A stretch of DNA of 26,993 bases from an uncultured bacterium (GTDB lineage Bacteria > Actinomycetota > Coriobacteriia > Coriobacteriales > Coriobacteriaceae), in assembly GCA_905215505.1 (NCBI GenBank), contig CAJMPU010000025.1:1-26993 (forward strand), read 5' to 3'. This document shows, piece by piece, positions 1-7,023 of this stretch. Position 1 is the first letter of the stretch. Each line of letters opens with the position of its first letter. The position numbers and the translations under genes were made by a program. The notes beneath the pieces were generated by a model. That model ran no database searches and had not been told where the DNA came from. It worked only from the letters and a program-made list of their open reading frames with translations.

Positions 1-55
1 AAAGGACCCCTTTGCAGAGGTCCTAGTCAATTCAAGGTGGCGGGGAAGGGAATCG
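1..55. repeat. Direct repeat copy 1: tRNA-Phe 3' end plus terminator
   Basis: These 55 bases are repeated without a mismatch at 186-240. The unit contains the last 18 bases of the tRNA-Phe gene (T-arm 3' strand and acceptor 3' strand in the minus orientation), a short spacer and the hairpin terminator (hairpin at 3-24 in this copy). Beyond base 55 the sequence leaves the tRNA, so this copy is a truncated tRNA end and not a gene. The window starts inside or at the edge of the repeat, so its outer limit is unknown. Confidence 0.85.
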
Positions 56-185
56 CGCCCGCGCTCCGCGCGTGCGGACCGCTGCGGCGCTTCGCGCCTT
101 GCGAGCTGCGCTGGCAAACGCTCACGCGTTTACTCAGCTCCGCGCCCTCACGGGGTTCGATTCCGCGTAGGGGCCATATAAAAGA
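56..185. other. Hairpin-rich insert between the two tRNA-end repeats
   Basis: This GC-rich stretch has no convincing gene. It holds several nested inverted repeats: GGCGC/GCGCC around a short loop near 91-103, and AAACGC/GCGTTT inside CAGCTC/GAGCTG-like arms near 108-147. Near 154-166 is a T-arm-like GGTTCGATTCC on the plus strand, which is an inverted match to GGAATCG at the end of repeat copy 1. Open frames exist on both strands but look like shadows of structured sequence. It could be a small non-autonomous mobile element, a recombination scar at a tRNA attachment site, or an untranslated structured RNA. I do not recognise it. Confidence 0.4.
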
Positions 186-209
186 AAAGGACCCCTTTGC
201 AGAGGTCCT
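181..209 (-). terminator. Terminator of tRNA-Phe
   Basis: Read on the minus strand, AGGACC pairs with GGTCCT, extended inward to an 8-bp stem with one G-T pair and a 6-base loop. A T-rich run TTTTCTTT follows. It begins 13 bases after the tRNA 3' end, as expected for an intrinsic terminator of a single tRNA gene. Confidence 0.75.
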
Positions 210-222
210 AGTCAATTCAAGG

Positions 223-240
<18 letters not shown>
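186..240. repeat. Direct repeat copy 2: tRNA-Phe 3' end plus terminator
   Basis: This copy, identical to bases 1-55, is contiguous with the complete tRNA-Phe gene and is therefore the parental copy. The repeated part of the tRNA is the last 18 bases, the region commonly used as attachment core by tyrosine-recombinase elements. No integrase gene is in the window. Confidence 0.85.
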
Positions 241-295
<55 letters not shown>

Positions 296-327
296 ATTTG
301 AGGTGTGCCTTGTTTCAAGGCTTGATT

Positions 328-355
328 AGTATAACCAAGGACACGCTCCGGTCAA
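328..355 (-). promoter_or_regulatory. Promoter of tRNA-Phe
   Basis: On the minus strand, a -35 box TTGACC (350-355) is separated by 16 bases from a -10 box TATACT (328-333). It lies about 33 bases upstream of the tRNA 5' end. It is the best sigma-70-like promoter match in the left part of the window. Confidence 0.65.
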
Positions 356-430
356 CCGAGAATTTTAAAAAAGTTTTTGCGCGCGACATCGGCCACGACC
401 TCGATCCTATAGAACGGCACGTCAGAAGCA

Positions 431-718
431 TCAACCGGCCGCAAGAAGTTTTTCACTCAGGGCCGCACGGGCAAACTCACTTGGCGTCATCCCCTCGGCA
501 GCCGCCCGTCGACGAATGGCCTCCTTCATTCCCAGAGGAATCTTGACCGATAGCGTTGCCGTTCCCTCACCTGAGAGTGGGGGCCGTCCATGCACGATCC
601 CACCAACGGTGTGTTCGCCATCCGGAAACTCTCCGCGCTCGTACGACTCACACCACGCGTCAATCATTTCATCCGTTACAACCTGACCATTAGCGGTCGT
701 ATATGTCTTGCCCATCAT
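431..718 (-). CDS. Ribbon-helix-helix antitoxin-like protein
   Basis: This 95-residue protein has a C-terminal segment typical of ribbon-helix-helix (CopG/Arc-type) DNA-binding antitoxins. A short strand TATLSVKIP is followed by a helix rich in Arg and Ala, a turn EGMTPSEF and a last helix. The N-terminal half contains a run with Trp and several acidic residues and probably contacts the partner. The gene follows the putative toxin gene. The toxin's inferred original frame stops in TGA overlapping this ATG as ATGA, a normal coupled junction. Toxin-before-antitoxin order with an RHH partner resembles the BrnT/BrnA arrangement. Such antitoxins usually repress their own operon, and the palindrome at 1006-1020 is a candidate operator. 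The RHH fold is fairly sure; the exact family is not. Confidence 0.7.
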   Translation of the reverse strand: MMGKTYTTANGQVVTDEMIDAWCESYERGEFPDGEHTVGGIVHGRPPLSGEGTATLSVKIPLGMKEAIRRRAAAEGMTPSEFARAALSEKLLAAG

Positions 719-980
719 CGACCCCTTTGCCGAGCCCGTTCAATCTCCTGCCAAAATTTCTTCTGGACTGGAGACAAGGCATGAATGATAAGCCCCCACG
801 GACAAGCTCGACCGCGACAAGCTCCACGCTTCGTCCGTCTGGGAGCCATCCAATCGCAAGCCATCTCGGCGGCTCGTCCTTCGGCTCGCGACGAATGCAC
901 TCAGTAACCGCAAGCCAAGCGCTAAGCACCTGCTTTTCCGTCAGGTGCTTTTTAGCGTTGGGATGGATCTCAACATCCAT
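715..980 (-). pseudogene. Toxin-like partner gene, apparently frameshifted
   Basis: The start ATG at 980 has a strong ribosome-binding site (GGAGGAGA). The protein begins MDVEIHPNAKKHL and continues with a Trp-rich strand region ending VELVAVELV. At the C-run 793-797 (five G on the coding strand) the natural-looking continuation jumps frame. The current frame reads on into an unrelated tail that ends at 690 inside the antitoxin gene. Adding one G restores the continuation GLIIHALSPVQKKF, and the protein then stops at 715-717, in an ATGA overlap with the antitoxin start. The repaired protein would be about 88 residues, the size of RelE/BrnT-like RNase toxins, though I cannot name the family. 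The lesion may be inactivation, slipped-strand variation or a sequencing error. Confidence 0.6.
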
Positions 981-1005
981 GCATCTTCTCCTCCATCTTA
1001 CCCAA

Positions 1006-1020
1006 TTTCGTATGACGAAA
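1006..1020. promoter_or_regulatory. Palindromic candidate operator of the toxin-antitoxin pair
   Basis: TTTCGT-ATG-ACGAAA is a perfect 6+6 inverted repeat 25 bases upstream of the toxin start. On the minus strand it overlaps a possible -10 TACGAA, 17 bases after a weak -35 TTGGCG. A palindrome over the promoter is what an autoregulating ribbon-helix-helix antitoxin would need. No binding evidence is available. Confidence 0.4.
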
Positions 1021-1038
1021 GTCCGCTGTCGCCAATTC

Positions 1039-1398
1039 TTAAGCCGGCACGCGTTGGAGAGCAGGGGTCGAAACAATGATTGAAGGACGCTCTAGTACGG
1101 CCCAGGCGCCGGGGCAGGAGCACATACGCCAGGGACGTACGTTTTCGTAGCATACGAGGACATAGCCACGTGCATCGATAAAGGCGATATCGATGGGATA
1201 GGCCATAAAACACGTATGGACCGAAGAGCAGCGTGGAAACGCCATGACGAGCGGCAAGCCGTTGGCGGCAACCGGATGCCGTCCCAGCATGCCGCGCAGG
1301 CGCACGACAAACGACTCCGCCACCACAAACTCCGCCGGCGTCCAACCTAGCCTATTGAGTGCCCGTGCGTAGGCGATGTAGGACGAGACCGCGGTCAC
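1039..1398 (-). CDS. DUF192 family protein, last gene of the tad operon
   Basis: This protein of about 119 residues matches the DUF192 pattern: an early FVVRLRGMLGR segment (family FxxRxxGLMxR), a central strand pair with SVHTCFM then IDIAFID (family W/M-K-N-T then LDVIFLD), and a closing AWAVLE. I chose GTG at 1398 because it overlaps the preceding stop codon as GTGA. An upstream start would run inside the previous gene. The family is small, often exported and of unclear biochemical role. Its translational coupling to the pilus genes suggests a role in pilus biogenesis or surface modification, but that is inference. No signal peptide is evident with this start. Confidence 0.75.
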   Translation of the reverse strand: MTAVSSYIAYARALNRLGWTPAEFVVAESFVVRLRGMLGRHPVAANGLPLVMAFPRCSSVHTCFMAYPIDIAFIDARGYVLVCYENVRPWRMCSCPGAWAVLERPSIIVSTPALQRVPA

Positions 1399-1871
1399 AT
1401 GACCACCCCCGGACGCCACGGATCGACCGTCACCGCGCGCTCGTGCGACAACGTTGTCGGCGCCCCCAGCGGAACGCCAGCGATGCTGAGAGAAGTCGGC
1501 CAAGGCTCATAGTGCATGGTGCAGGTGTAGGTCCTAAACGTACCGGATAGGGAGAGCAGGCCACCATCCGATGCCTCCGCGCCTTGCTCGCTCGACACTT
1601 CGATCTGCAAGTCATAGCCCTCCATGGCATTCAGAATTTGAGTCTGAACCGTCGCCGAGGCATCGGCAGAGCTTTCGTCGCCCTCCCCCTCCGACGCCAC
1701 GGCGTGCGCCAACACGATGTCGGGCACCACGCGGTCGAAGCGCGCGACAGCGCTGGCAAAGATCATGACGTTGTACACGATGAGTGCCAGCACCAGCAAA
1801 ACGGGCGTAACCACTGCCATCTCCACCGTCGCTTGGGCGCGCTCCTCGCGCAGACGCATGCGGATACTCAT
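1395..1871 (-). CDS. TadE-like pseudopilin
   Basis: This protein of about 158 residues starts with a basic leader and the motif AQATVEM, followed by one hydrophobic helix (VVTPVLLVLALIVYNVMIF) and then a soluble, serine- and threonine-rich C-terminal domain. This is the layout of TadE/TadF minor pilins, in which a prepilin peptidase cuts before the residue five positions ahead of the Glu. Here that places the cut after Ala and before Gln. The start ATG at 1871 overlaps the TAA of the preceding gene by one base (TAATG), indicating coupled translation. The product should sit in the membrane with its C-terminus outside and act in pilus assembly. Confidence 0.75.
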   Translation of the reverse strand: MSIRMRLREERAQATVEMAVVTPVLLVLALIVYNVMIFASAVARFDRVVPDIVLAHAVASEGEGDESSADASATVQTQILNAMEGYDLQIEVSSEQGAEASDGGLLSLSGTFRTYTCTMHYEPWPTSLSIAGVPLGAPTTLSHERAVTVDPWRPGVVM

Positions 1872-4024
1872 TACGACCCACCGCCCAGAGCGCCAACCAG
1901 CGTGGCGACATCGACGGTGAGCGGGATGGAGCCGCCGCCGGGCAGAGGAATCTCCGCAAGCGTGAACATCGTACCGCTGATGGTGCGTTCGACTTGATAT
2001 TCCAACGCCTCGCAAAGCGCCTTGGGATCGGTCACGCCCAACGGAATACTTCGCAGTTTGTCTTGCGCTTGAGAGAGGCCAGCAATGTCAGACCCCGGGC
2101 TCTTAATGACGTTGGCGGAATCGGTCAGCACCGGCTTTCGCAGGCGCAAGTCGCACGGTTCCAAACCCAGCGCCGCCACGGACGCCGAAACGGTATCGCC
2201 GAGCCACGATGCAATGGAGCCCAACGCGCCGCTGCCCCCTCCTAGGCCTTTAATCATCTCGTCCATAAGTTCGTCGGCCGAACCTTGGATGTCTCCGTAT
2301 CCCACAAGCAGCCGTCCCCAGACATCCATGACGCCGTCGAGCACGCCGGCAACGCCGCCCGAGCGTTCCTTCAATGTCGAGAAAAATCGCGAAAGCACGT
2401 TGTTTTGCGCCGTCGCCCCATCGGGCGCCAGCACCGCGGCAGAGATGGCACCGCGATCGCCAAGTCTGACTGCCGTGTTAAACGAAGAGTTGAGTTCATC
2501 GGAGCTCGAGATGGCACCCGAAACCGCAAAGGCAACCACGCCGTTGCGACCGGGCGGAGCGATACGCGGGCGCTCACCGGAAAGTTCTTTGATGGCGGTA
2601 TCGAACGCATTGCCCGCACGGTCGGCTTCGTCCTCGGTCTGACGCTCGAGCTCGAGCTCCTTGTTGCGACAGTCGACGTAGTCCTCCAGGGCGTCTTTAA
2701 ACTTGTCAAAGTGATACTCGAAGCCGTTTTCGATAGAGGTTGAAGGCGCCGCAACAGCACCAAGCGACAAAACGCCAAAATGGCATTTGCTGCATTTATC
2801 CTGTCCATCGTAATCGGCAACCGAAGCAAATCCGCTCGGCGTCCCTTTCTTATAGTTAGGGCAGGTCGTCCCGTAATGCAGATACGCCTTGTCATCGTTC
2901 ACGCTAGTCGGCCACACCGCATCGGTATAGAGTTCCGTCGCCCGAACCTCATCAGAGTTGCGCGGCAGCAGCGGAATATAGGAGGAAACCCTGTCTCCGT
3001 TCTCGGTTATATATGCCCGATCGACCTCCGCGTTCGCATAGGTATAAAACGCCTTACGCGCCGCAGACTCTGCCTTCATCTCGACACTCGAGCCCTGGGG
3101 CTTCTCATTTGTCAGACGCCAATGGTAGTAGTCCTTCGCGCGATCAAGGGCAACTTGAGGCTCCCACGTAACGCTCGATGAGTAATGCGGATTTTGAACA
3201 CCGGAAAGATCCGTTAGGCTTTTCGCGCGCTCCCACATGCAAGAACAGCTGCCGACCGAGCCCTTGTCAGACCCACCACAATCCGCCAGCCAAGCACGCT
3301 CTTTAGCCTTCGCCGTGTCCTCAGAAGCCTTCCGCAGCTCCTCGGCCGCACGCTCTAAATCATCTGATGTGTCTTTAATGGTATCGGTCGAGATCTCTGA
3401 CCCTTTGATCGCAGCGAAGTCCGACTCGGATGTCCTGGGCACGGCAAGCGCCGTACCGGTATAGGTCACACTATCGGTATCCTGCGCCGACACCGCCTGC
3501 GTGGCACGCGCGGCGATCAGATACGGCAGAGCCGTCTCGATTTTCTGTAAGCCTTCCGATGCGCTTTTGGCAAACTTGTTGCGCGTTTTAATGATCTCGA
3601 TCCCGGTGTCGACCATATTGCCGGCAACCGGCTCGGCACCCGGGATGAGGATGGCGACCAGGCCCGTCCCGATCGTGGCAAACCCCGCCAGCCCCAGACT
3701 CAAGATACTCGCATCAACCACCGTGGCAGCCGTGTGATAGGACGACACCACGTTGGCACCCGCCAGCGCGCCGCTATCAGCCGCCACCTGGGTGTCCCCG
3801 GCACGCGACATGCTCCATATCGCCGCGGTCGACGAAAACAACAATGTGAGCACCACTAGGATGACCACGGCAGAAGAAAGCGTGGTATAGGCACCGTCTT
3901 CGATAAACAGATCGACACCGGCTCGACCCATAAAGCCGCCTCGCTTGCGATGGCAGCTCGGACGGTGCGTCAAAACGCGTCTAGACCAGAAACGCTTAAT
4001 CCCATGCAGCAATCCACGAATCAT
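1871..4024 (-). CDS. TadG-like large pilus assembly protein
   Basis: This protein of about 717 residues has a basic N-terminus, one membrane helix near residues 50-72 (ending TAAIWSM), and then the TadG-type sequence QVAADSGALAGANVV at residues 79-93. A second hydrophobic stretch lies near 105-130. The rest is a large exported-looking domain with charged helices (about 215-245), a Cys-rich part (Cys249, 260, 262, 388, 411, 414) and a Gly-rich C-terminal end. The pair CSKCH at 411-415 formally fits CXXCH, but a metal site or disulfides are likelier than heme. I chose ATG 4024 for its GGAGGGAG site; ATG at 3931 (GAGGCGG) is an alternative. It overlaps the upstream gene by 29 bp. It probably anchors or builds the pilus at the envelope. 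Confidence 0.7.
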   Translation of the reverse strand: MIRGLLHGIKRFWSRRVLTHRPSCHRKRGGFMGRAGVDLFIEDGAYTTLSSAVVILVVLTLLFSSTAAIWSMSRAGDTQVAADSGALAGANVVSSYHTAATVVDASILSLGLAGFATIGTGLVAILIPGAEPVAGNMVDTGIEIIKTRNKFAKSASEGLQKIETALPYLIAARATQAVSAQDTDSVTYTGTALAVPRTSESDFAAIKGSEISTDTIKDTSDDLERAAEELRKASEDTAKAKERAWLADCGGSDKGSVGSCSCMWERAKSLTDLSGVQNPHYSSSVTWEPQVALDRAKDYYHWRLTNEKPQGSSVEMKAESAARKAFYTYANAEVDRAYITENGDRVSSYIPLLPRNSDEVRATELYTDAVWPTSVNDDKAYLHYGTTCPNYKKGTPSGFASVADYDGQDKCSKCHFGVLSLGAVAAPSTSIENGFEYHFDKFKDALEDYVDCRNKELELERQTEDEADRAGNAFDTAIKELSGERPRIAPPGRNGVVAFAVSGAISSSDELNSSFNTAVRLGDRGAISAAVLAPDGATAQNNVLSRFFSTLKERSGGVAGVLDGVMDVWGRLLVGYGDIQGSADELMDEMIKGLGGGSGALGSIASWLGDTVSASVAALGLEPCDLRLRKPVLTDSANVIKSPGSDIAGLSQAQDKLRSIPLGVTDPKALCEALEYQVERTISGTMFTLAEIPLPGGGSIPLTVDVATLVGALGGGS

Positions 4025-4493
4025 AATCTCCCTCCAGCCATTCGGGACGCGATTGATACGAGACATCGACCTTGAGCTCAACGTAGCCGCCCTCGGCGGT
4101 ACCACCCATAGCCTGCACAAACGCACCGATCACAGGCAACGGCTTGACCTCGCCGGAAACGGACACGGACGAGGCGCCACCCGCACCGACCCGGCCAAGC
4201 TCGATATCCCACGACAACGGCCCGCCGGCATGAAAGATCGAAACGTTGGGCACTGCGGCAAGTCGGCGGCGGGTGAACTCCTTAAGATCGTCGTCCTCCG
4301 CCGTCGTCGTGGTCATGAGCCGCGCGGTCTCGGCGGCGGCAGACTCCATGACCGCGCGCGTATAGAGCAGACACACCGGTTGCAGTGCGAGAAGGATGAG
4401 CGTCAGAAACGTCGGCAGCAAAAAAGCGGCCTCGACCGTAGACTGCGCCCGGTCCTCGCGCGCGATATCAATACAGCGCGATGTCCTCAGCAC
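3996..4493 (-). CDS. TadE-like pseudopilin
   Basis: This protein of about 165 residues carries the prepilin motif AQSTVEA, followed by a hydrophobic helix (AFLLPTFLTLILLALQPVC) and a TadE-like helix with YTRAVMESAAAETARLM. A soluble C-terminal domain rich in Gly and Val follows. The start is uncertain. GTG at 4493 fits the homologous length and overlaps the preceding gene by 26 bp, but its ribosome-binding site is weak, so coupling is likely. The reading frame is open further upstream, but that part is a shadow of the small pilin-like gene. It is an assembly factor or minor pilin of the Tad system. Confidence 0.75.
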   Translation of the reverse strand: MLRTSRCIDIAREDRAQSTVEAAFLLPTFLTLILLALQPVCLLYTRAVMESAAAETARLMTTTTAEDDDLKEFTRRRLAAVPNVSIFHAGGPLSWDIELGRVGAGGASSVSVSGEVKPLPVIGAFVQAMGGTAEGGYVELKVDVSYQSRPEWLEGDYDSWIAAWD

Positions 4494-4686
4494 CCGCAGC
4501 AGCGTCGACAACCGATGTCGAGGTGACGCCGTGAGACGCCGCCCGCTCGACCAGCGCCGCCAAGCGCCCATCGGTGCCAGCACGCCAAAGCCCCGCAATC
4601 GCCAGCACGATCGATAACAGCGCCACCGTGACGATGGCGTATTCCACAGTCGCTTGGGCAACCTCCTCACGCAGAACGCCATGCAT
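4468..4686 (-). CDS. Small pilin-like protein with a prepilin motif
   Basis: This protein of 72 residues begins MHGVLREEVAQATVEY, a short basic/acidic leader with the same AQATVE motif as its neighbours. One long hydrophobic helix (AIVTVALLSIVLAIAGLW) and a short hydrophilic tail follow. It resembles a second Flp-type pilin or a truncated TadE/TadF protein. The start ATG has an excellent AAAGGAGGGG site seven bases upstream. It lies directly after the membrane-protein gene (one base between stop and start) and overlaps the next TadE-like gene. Confidence 0.75.
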   Translation of the reverse strand: MHGVLREEVAQATVEYAIVTVALLSIVLAIAGLWRAGTDGRLAALVERAASHGVTSTSVVDAAAGAEDIALY

Positions 4687-4687
4687 T

Positions 4688-5251
4688 TCACGACCCCTCC
4701 TTTGAGCTTATTGTTTGCGGGACCAGGCGCACGGCGCGCAGACGACACGAAGCATCGCCAGTATCCGCAGCAACCGTCACCATATCGACCCAGCCGCGTC
4801 CGTCACGCACGATGGCGCCCCACACGTTTCCCTTGATGTCGAGATAGCCGCTCAGAGCAAGTTGCGCCGTGGGTACCTCGCGATAGGCACGCAGCATATC
4901 CGCCGCCGCTTCGGTCATCGGTCGGTCCTCGGACCATGCAAGCCGGACCGCAATCGCGTTGCCCTCAGGCGAATCCGTCGCAGTGCCAGACCGCTTGTCG
5001 AGCGTCCGCAGAAAGGTTTGCGCCGTGACAGCGACATCCGAATCGTCCGCATCTCGCATCTCATCTTTTTGAGACGCCACCGCCGAATCTGAGCCCAAAT
5101 CGGAGGCGGTCCCAGGACGCTGCTGCCGCGCGGCGTTAAGCCCCCAAAGCACCGCCGCTATCGCCACGGTCAGGCAAGCAAACACCAGCAGCATCCCGAT
5201 GGGGCGCTCGCCCTCTACAGGCTGTTGATGCCCTCGCTGATAGCGTTCCAT
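4688..5251 (-). CDS. Membrane-anchored protein of the tad operon, function unknown
   Basis: This protein of about 187 residues has a hydrophilic N-terminus, one membrane helix around residues 20-40 (MLLVFACLTVAIAAVLWGL), then an acidic and serine-rich linker and a folded C-terminal domain of about 110 residues. I do not recognise the family. It overlaps the flp gene by 37 bp if translation starts at ATG 5251. An internal ATG just before the membrane helix is an alternative start but also lacks a good ribosome-binding site at normal spacing. The position between flp and the TadE-like genes suggests an accessory, lineage-specific part of the pilus machine. Confidence 0.6.
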   Translation of the reverse strand: MERYQRGHQQPVEGERPIGMLLVFACLTVAIAAVLWGLNAARQQRPGTASDLGSDSAVASQKDEMRDADDSDVAVTAQTFLRTLDKRSGTATDSPEGNAIAVRLAWSEDRPMTEAAADMLRAYREVPTAQLALSGYLDIKGNVWGAIVRDGRGWVDMVTVAADTGDASCRLRAVRLVPQTISSKEGS

Positions 5252-5448
5252 AGATCTTGGACCTTGCCCTTAAATGCGACGATGGCGATAATCGCGATCA
5301 CCACGAGCACGCCGACCAAGATGGCATACTCGGTGGTACCCTGTGCACTCTCCTCCTGCAATAGTTCCTTGGCGCGCTGACGAACATGTGCCGCCCGGCA
5401 AAACGCCCAGCCCTGGACCTTGCCAGCAGCGTCAGTCATCGTGTTCAT
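5215..5448 (-). CDS. flp: Flp-type major pilin precursor
   Basis: This 77-residue protein has a long basic leader of about 35 residues, the motif AQGTTEYAIL and a hydrophobic helix with many Ile and Val. A short amphipathic tail (KVQDLWNAISEGINSL) follows, which is the standard Flp/Fap pilin layout. The Glu-Tyr pair (E40-Y41) marks mature positions five and six, so cleavage is expected between Ala35 and Gln36, giving a 42-residue mature pilin. Ala takes the place of the usual Gly before the cut. The ribosome-binding site GGGAGGAA is strong, as expected for the abundant structural subunit. It follows tadC after a 10-base gap. Confidence 0.9.
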   Translation of the reverse strand: MNTMTDAAGKVQGWAFCRAAHVRQRAKELLQEESAQGTTEYAILVGVLVVIAIIAIVAFKGKVQDLWNAISEGINSL

Positions 5449-5458
5449 GTATTCCTCC

Positions 5459-6100
5459 CTACATCATCCCGCCTGCTCCCAGCAGCGGGCCCAATATGGA
5501 CAGAAGCAACGCCGGCAAGATGAGCGTGCCGGTGGGAATCAGCAGCTTGACGGGCGCACGCTCGATCTCGCGCTCGACCGCGGCGCGATGAGCCGCACGG
5601 ATCTCGCGACTTTGAGCGGCCAGCGTCTCGGCAAGTGGGGCACCCAGGGCGAGCGCCTGCCCCACCGTGATGGCAAAGGTCTCGAGCGCTCGCACGTCCA
5701 GGTCGCGCGCGACGGCCAACAGCTCGTCCTCACGCGTGCCCACGCCCACCTGCCACGCCATGCAGGCGCGCTCAAGGCGAAGAGCCAGCACTGACCGGCG
5801 GTTGGCGCAGAAAATCTCAAGCGCCGCATCAAACGAAAGACCGGCCGAAAGACCCAAGCGCACAACATCGATCATCTCGGACACTTCGCCGAGCGACACT
5901 CGCGCCGGGCCGCCCGCTCCAACCGCGCCCTTCACTCGCGCGGTCAGAGCATCGACCACCGAGCGACCCGCGGCAGCGACCAGCACCGCCTCGCGCTTGC
6001 AGGCCCCTGCGATCTTGCGTGCATCCGCCCGATCCAAACCCGTCGCGACAAATACACTCAGGGCGCACAGGCAAGCCGCAACTGCAACCGGGGCGCTCAT
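5459..6100 (-). CDS. tadC: TadC-like inner membrane platform protein
   Basis: This protein of about 213 residues has an N-terminal membrane helix and a T2SSF-type domain with the conserved pattern of helices around MIDVVRLGLSAGLSFDAALE and ALETFAITVGQALALGAPLAETL. It ends with a hydrophobic hairpin (LLIPTGTLILPALLLSILGPLLG). It pairs with TadB to form the membrane platform driven by the TadA ATPase. The start ATG 6100 overlaps the tadB stop as ATGA, which decides the start over longer frames. Loss of either platform protein abolishes pili in studied Tad systems. Confidence 0.85.
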   Translation of the reverse strand: MSAPVAVAACLCALSVFVATGLDRADARKIAGACKREAVLVAAAGRSVVDALTARVKGAVGAGGPARVSLGEVSEMIDVVRLGLSAGLSFDAALEIFCANRRSVLALRLERACMAWQVGVGTREDELLAVARDLDVRALETFAITVGQALALGAPLAETLAAQSREIRAAHRAAVEREIERAPVKLLIPTGTLILPALLLSILGPLLGAGGMM

Positions 6101-7023
6101 AGCTCCACCCGCATAATGCGCCGGATAACCACCAGGGCAACGGCGTTGAGGGCAAGACCCAGCACCACAGCGCCCGCGCCGGCGGGCGTCGCAAGACCGC
6201 GACGAAAATCTGCCGAAAGCAGCGCCAACACCGCGCACATGCCCGCCGGCATCGCCGCGACCATATGCGCAGACATGCGAGCCTGCGACGTCTTAACATC
6301 CAGGCGGCGCTTGAGCTCAATGCGCTCCCCCACCATGCTCGACGCCTCGGACAGTAAGTCGGCAAGCGGAGCGCCGGTGCGCTGAGACACCTTAAGCGCC
6401 AAGGTCACAAGCGAAAGACCGGGGGCGTCGATACGCACGAGCAAGCCATCGAGCGCGTCGGTCGCCGAGATGCCGCAATCGATCGCCGCCGCCACCCGCA
6501 AAAACTCGGTATGCACTGGCTCTTGCGCATGAGCGCCCACAAAGCGCATGCCCTGGGCCAGCGAATGTCCCGAGGCAAGCGACATGGAAAGTGCGGTAAA
6601 CGCCTCGGGCATTGCCTCTTCTGCATCGTGTTGCTCGCGCCGGCTCTCAAAGCCATCCCGAGCGGCACCAACGGCAAACGGAGCAACAAGTCCCAAGGCA
6701 AATCCGAGGGGCGATAACGACACCATCGTTAGTAAAACGCAGCAGACACCGCTCGATAGCAGCAGAAACGCCAAACGTCCCGAAGCATCTTCGATCACGA
6801 GGCCAAGGCGATGCGCCGGAGCCAGCGATGCCCACGAACGGGCGATCTTTTTCAGCAAATCGTTTTCCACCAGCTCACGCGGCAGCTTCTCTGCCACCGT
6901 CTCGAGCGCCTGACGTGCCAGCTCCGCCGGCGGCACCCGCGGCACACGAGGCTCTGCCCCACACACCGTCGCGACAGAAAGCCCTGCCAAGCCCCCTACG
7001 ACGAGGGGCATAGCGATCTCCAT
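6097..7023 (-). CDS. tadB: TadB-like inner membrane platform protein
   Basis: This 308-residue protein has an N-terminal helix, two further hydrophobic segments near residues 85-125 and a T2SSF-type cytoplasmic domain (EAFTALSMSLASGHSLAQGM, then LVTLALKVSQRTGAPLADLL). Two C-terminal helices follow. The order and spacing match GspF/PilC-like TadB proteins. It overlaps tadA by 28 bp upstream and tadC by 4 bp downstream. It should act with TadC to insert pilin subunits into the growing fibre. Confidence 0.87.
   Translation of the reverse strand: MEIAMPLVVGGLAGLSVATVCGAEPRVPRVPPAELARQALETVAEKLPRELVENDLLKKIARSWASLAPAHRLGLVIEDASGRLAFLLLSSGVCCVLLTMVSLSPLGFALGLVAPFAVGAARDGFESRREQHDAEEAMPEAFTALSMSLASGHSLAQGMRFVGAHAQEPVHTEFLRVAAAIDCGISATDALDGLLVRIDAPGLSLVTLALKVSQRTGAPLADLLSEASSMVGERIELKRRLDVKTSQARMSAHMVAAMPAGMCAVLALLSADFRRGLATPAGAGAVVLGLALNAVALVVIRRIMRVEL

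Noticed and set aside
1871..4024. Cytochrome c function from the CSKCH motif
   Set aside because: A single CXXCH in a Cys-rich exported protein of a pilus locus is weak evidence, and no heme-handling genes are nearby.
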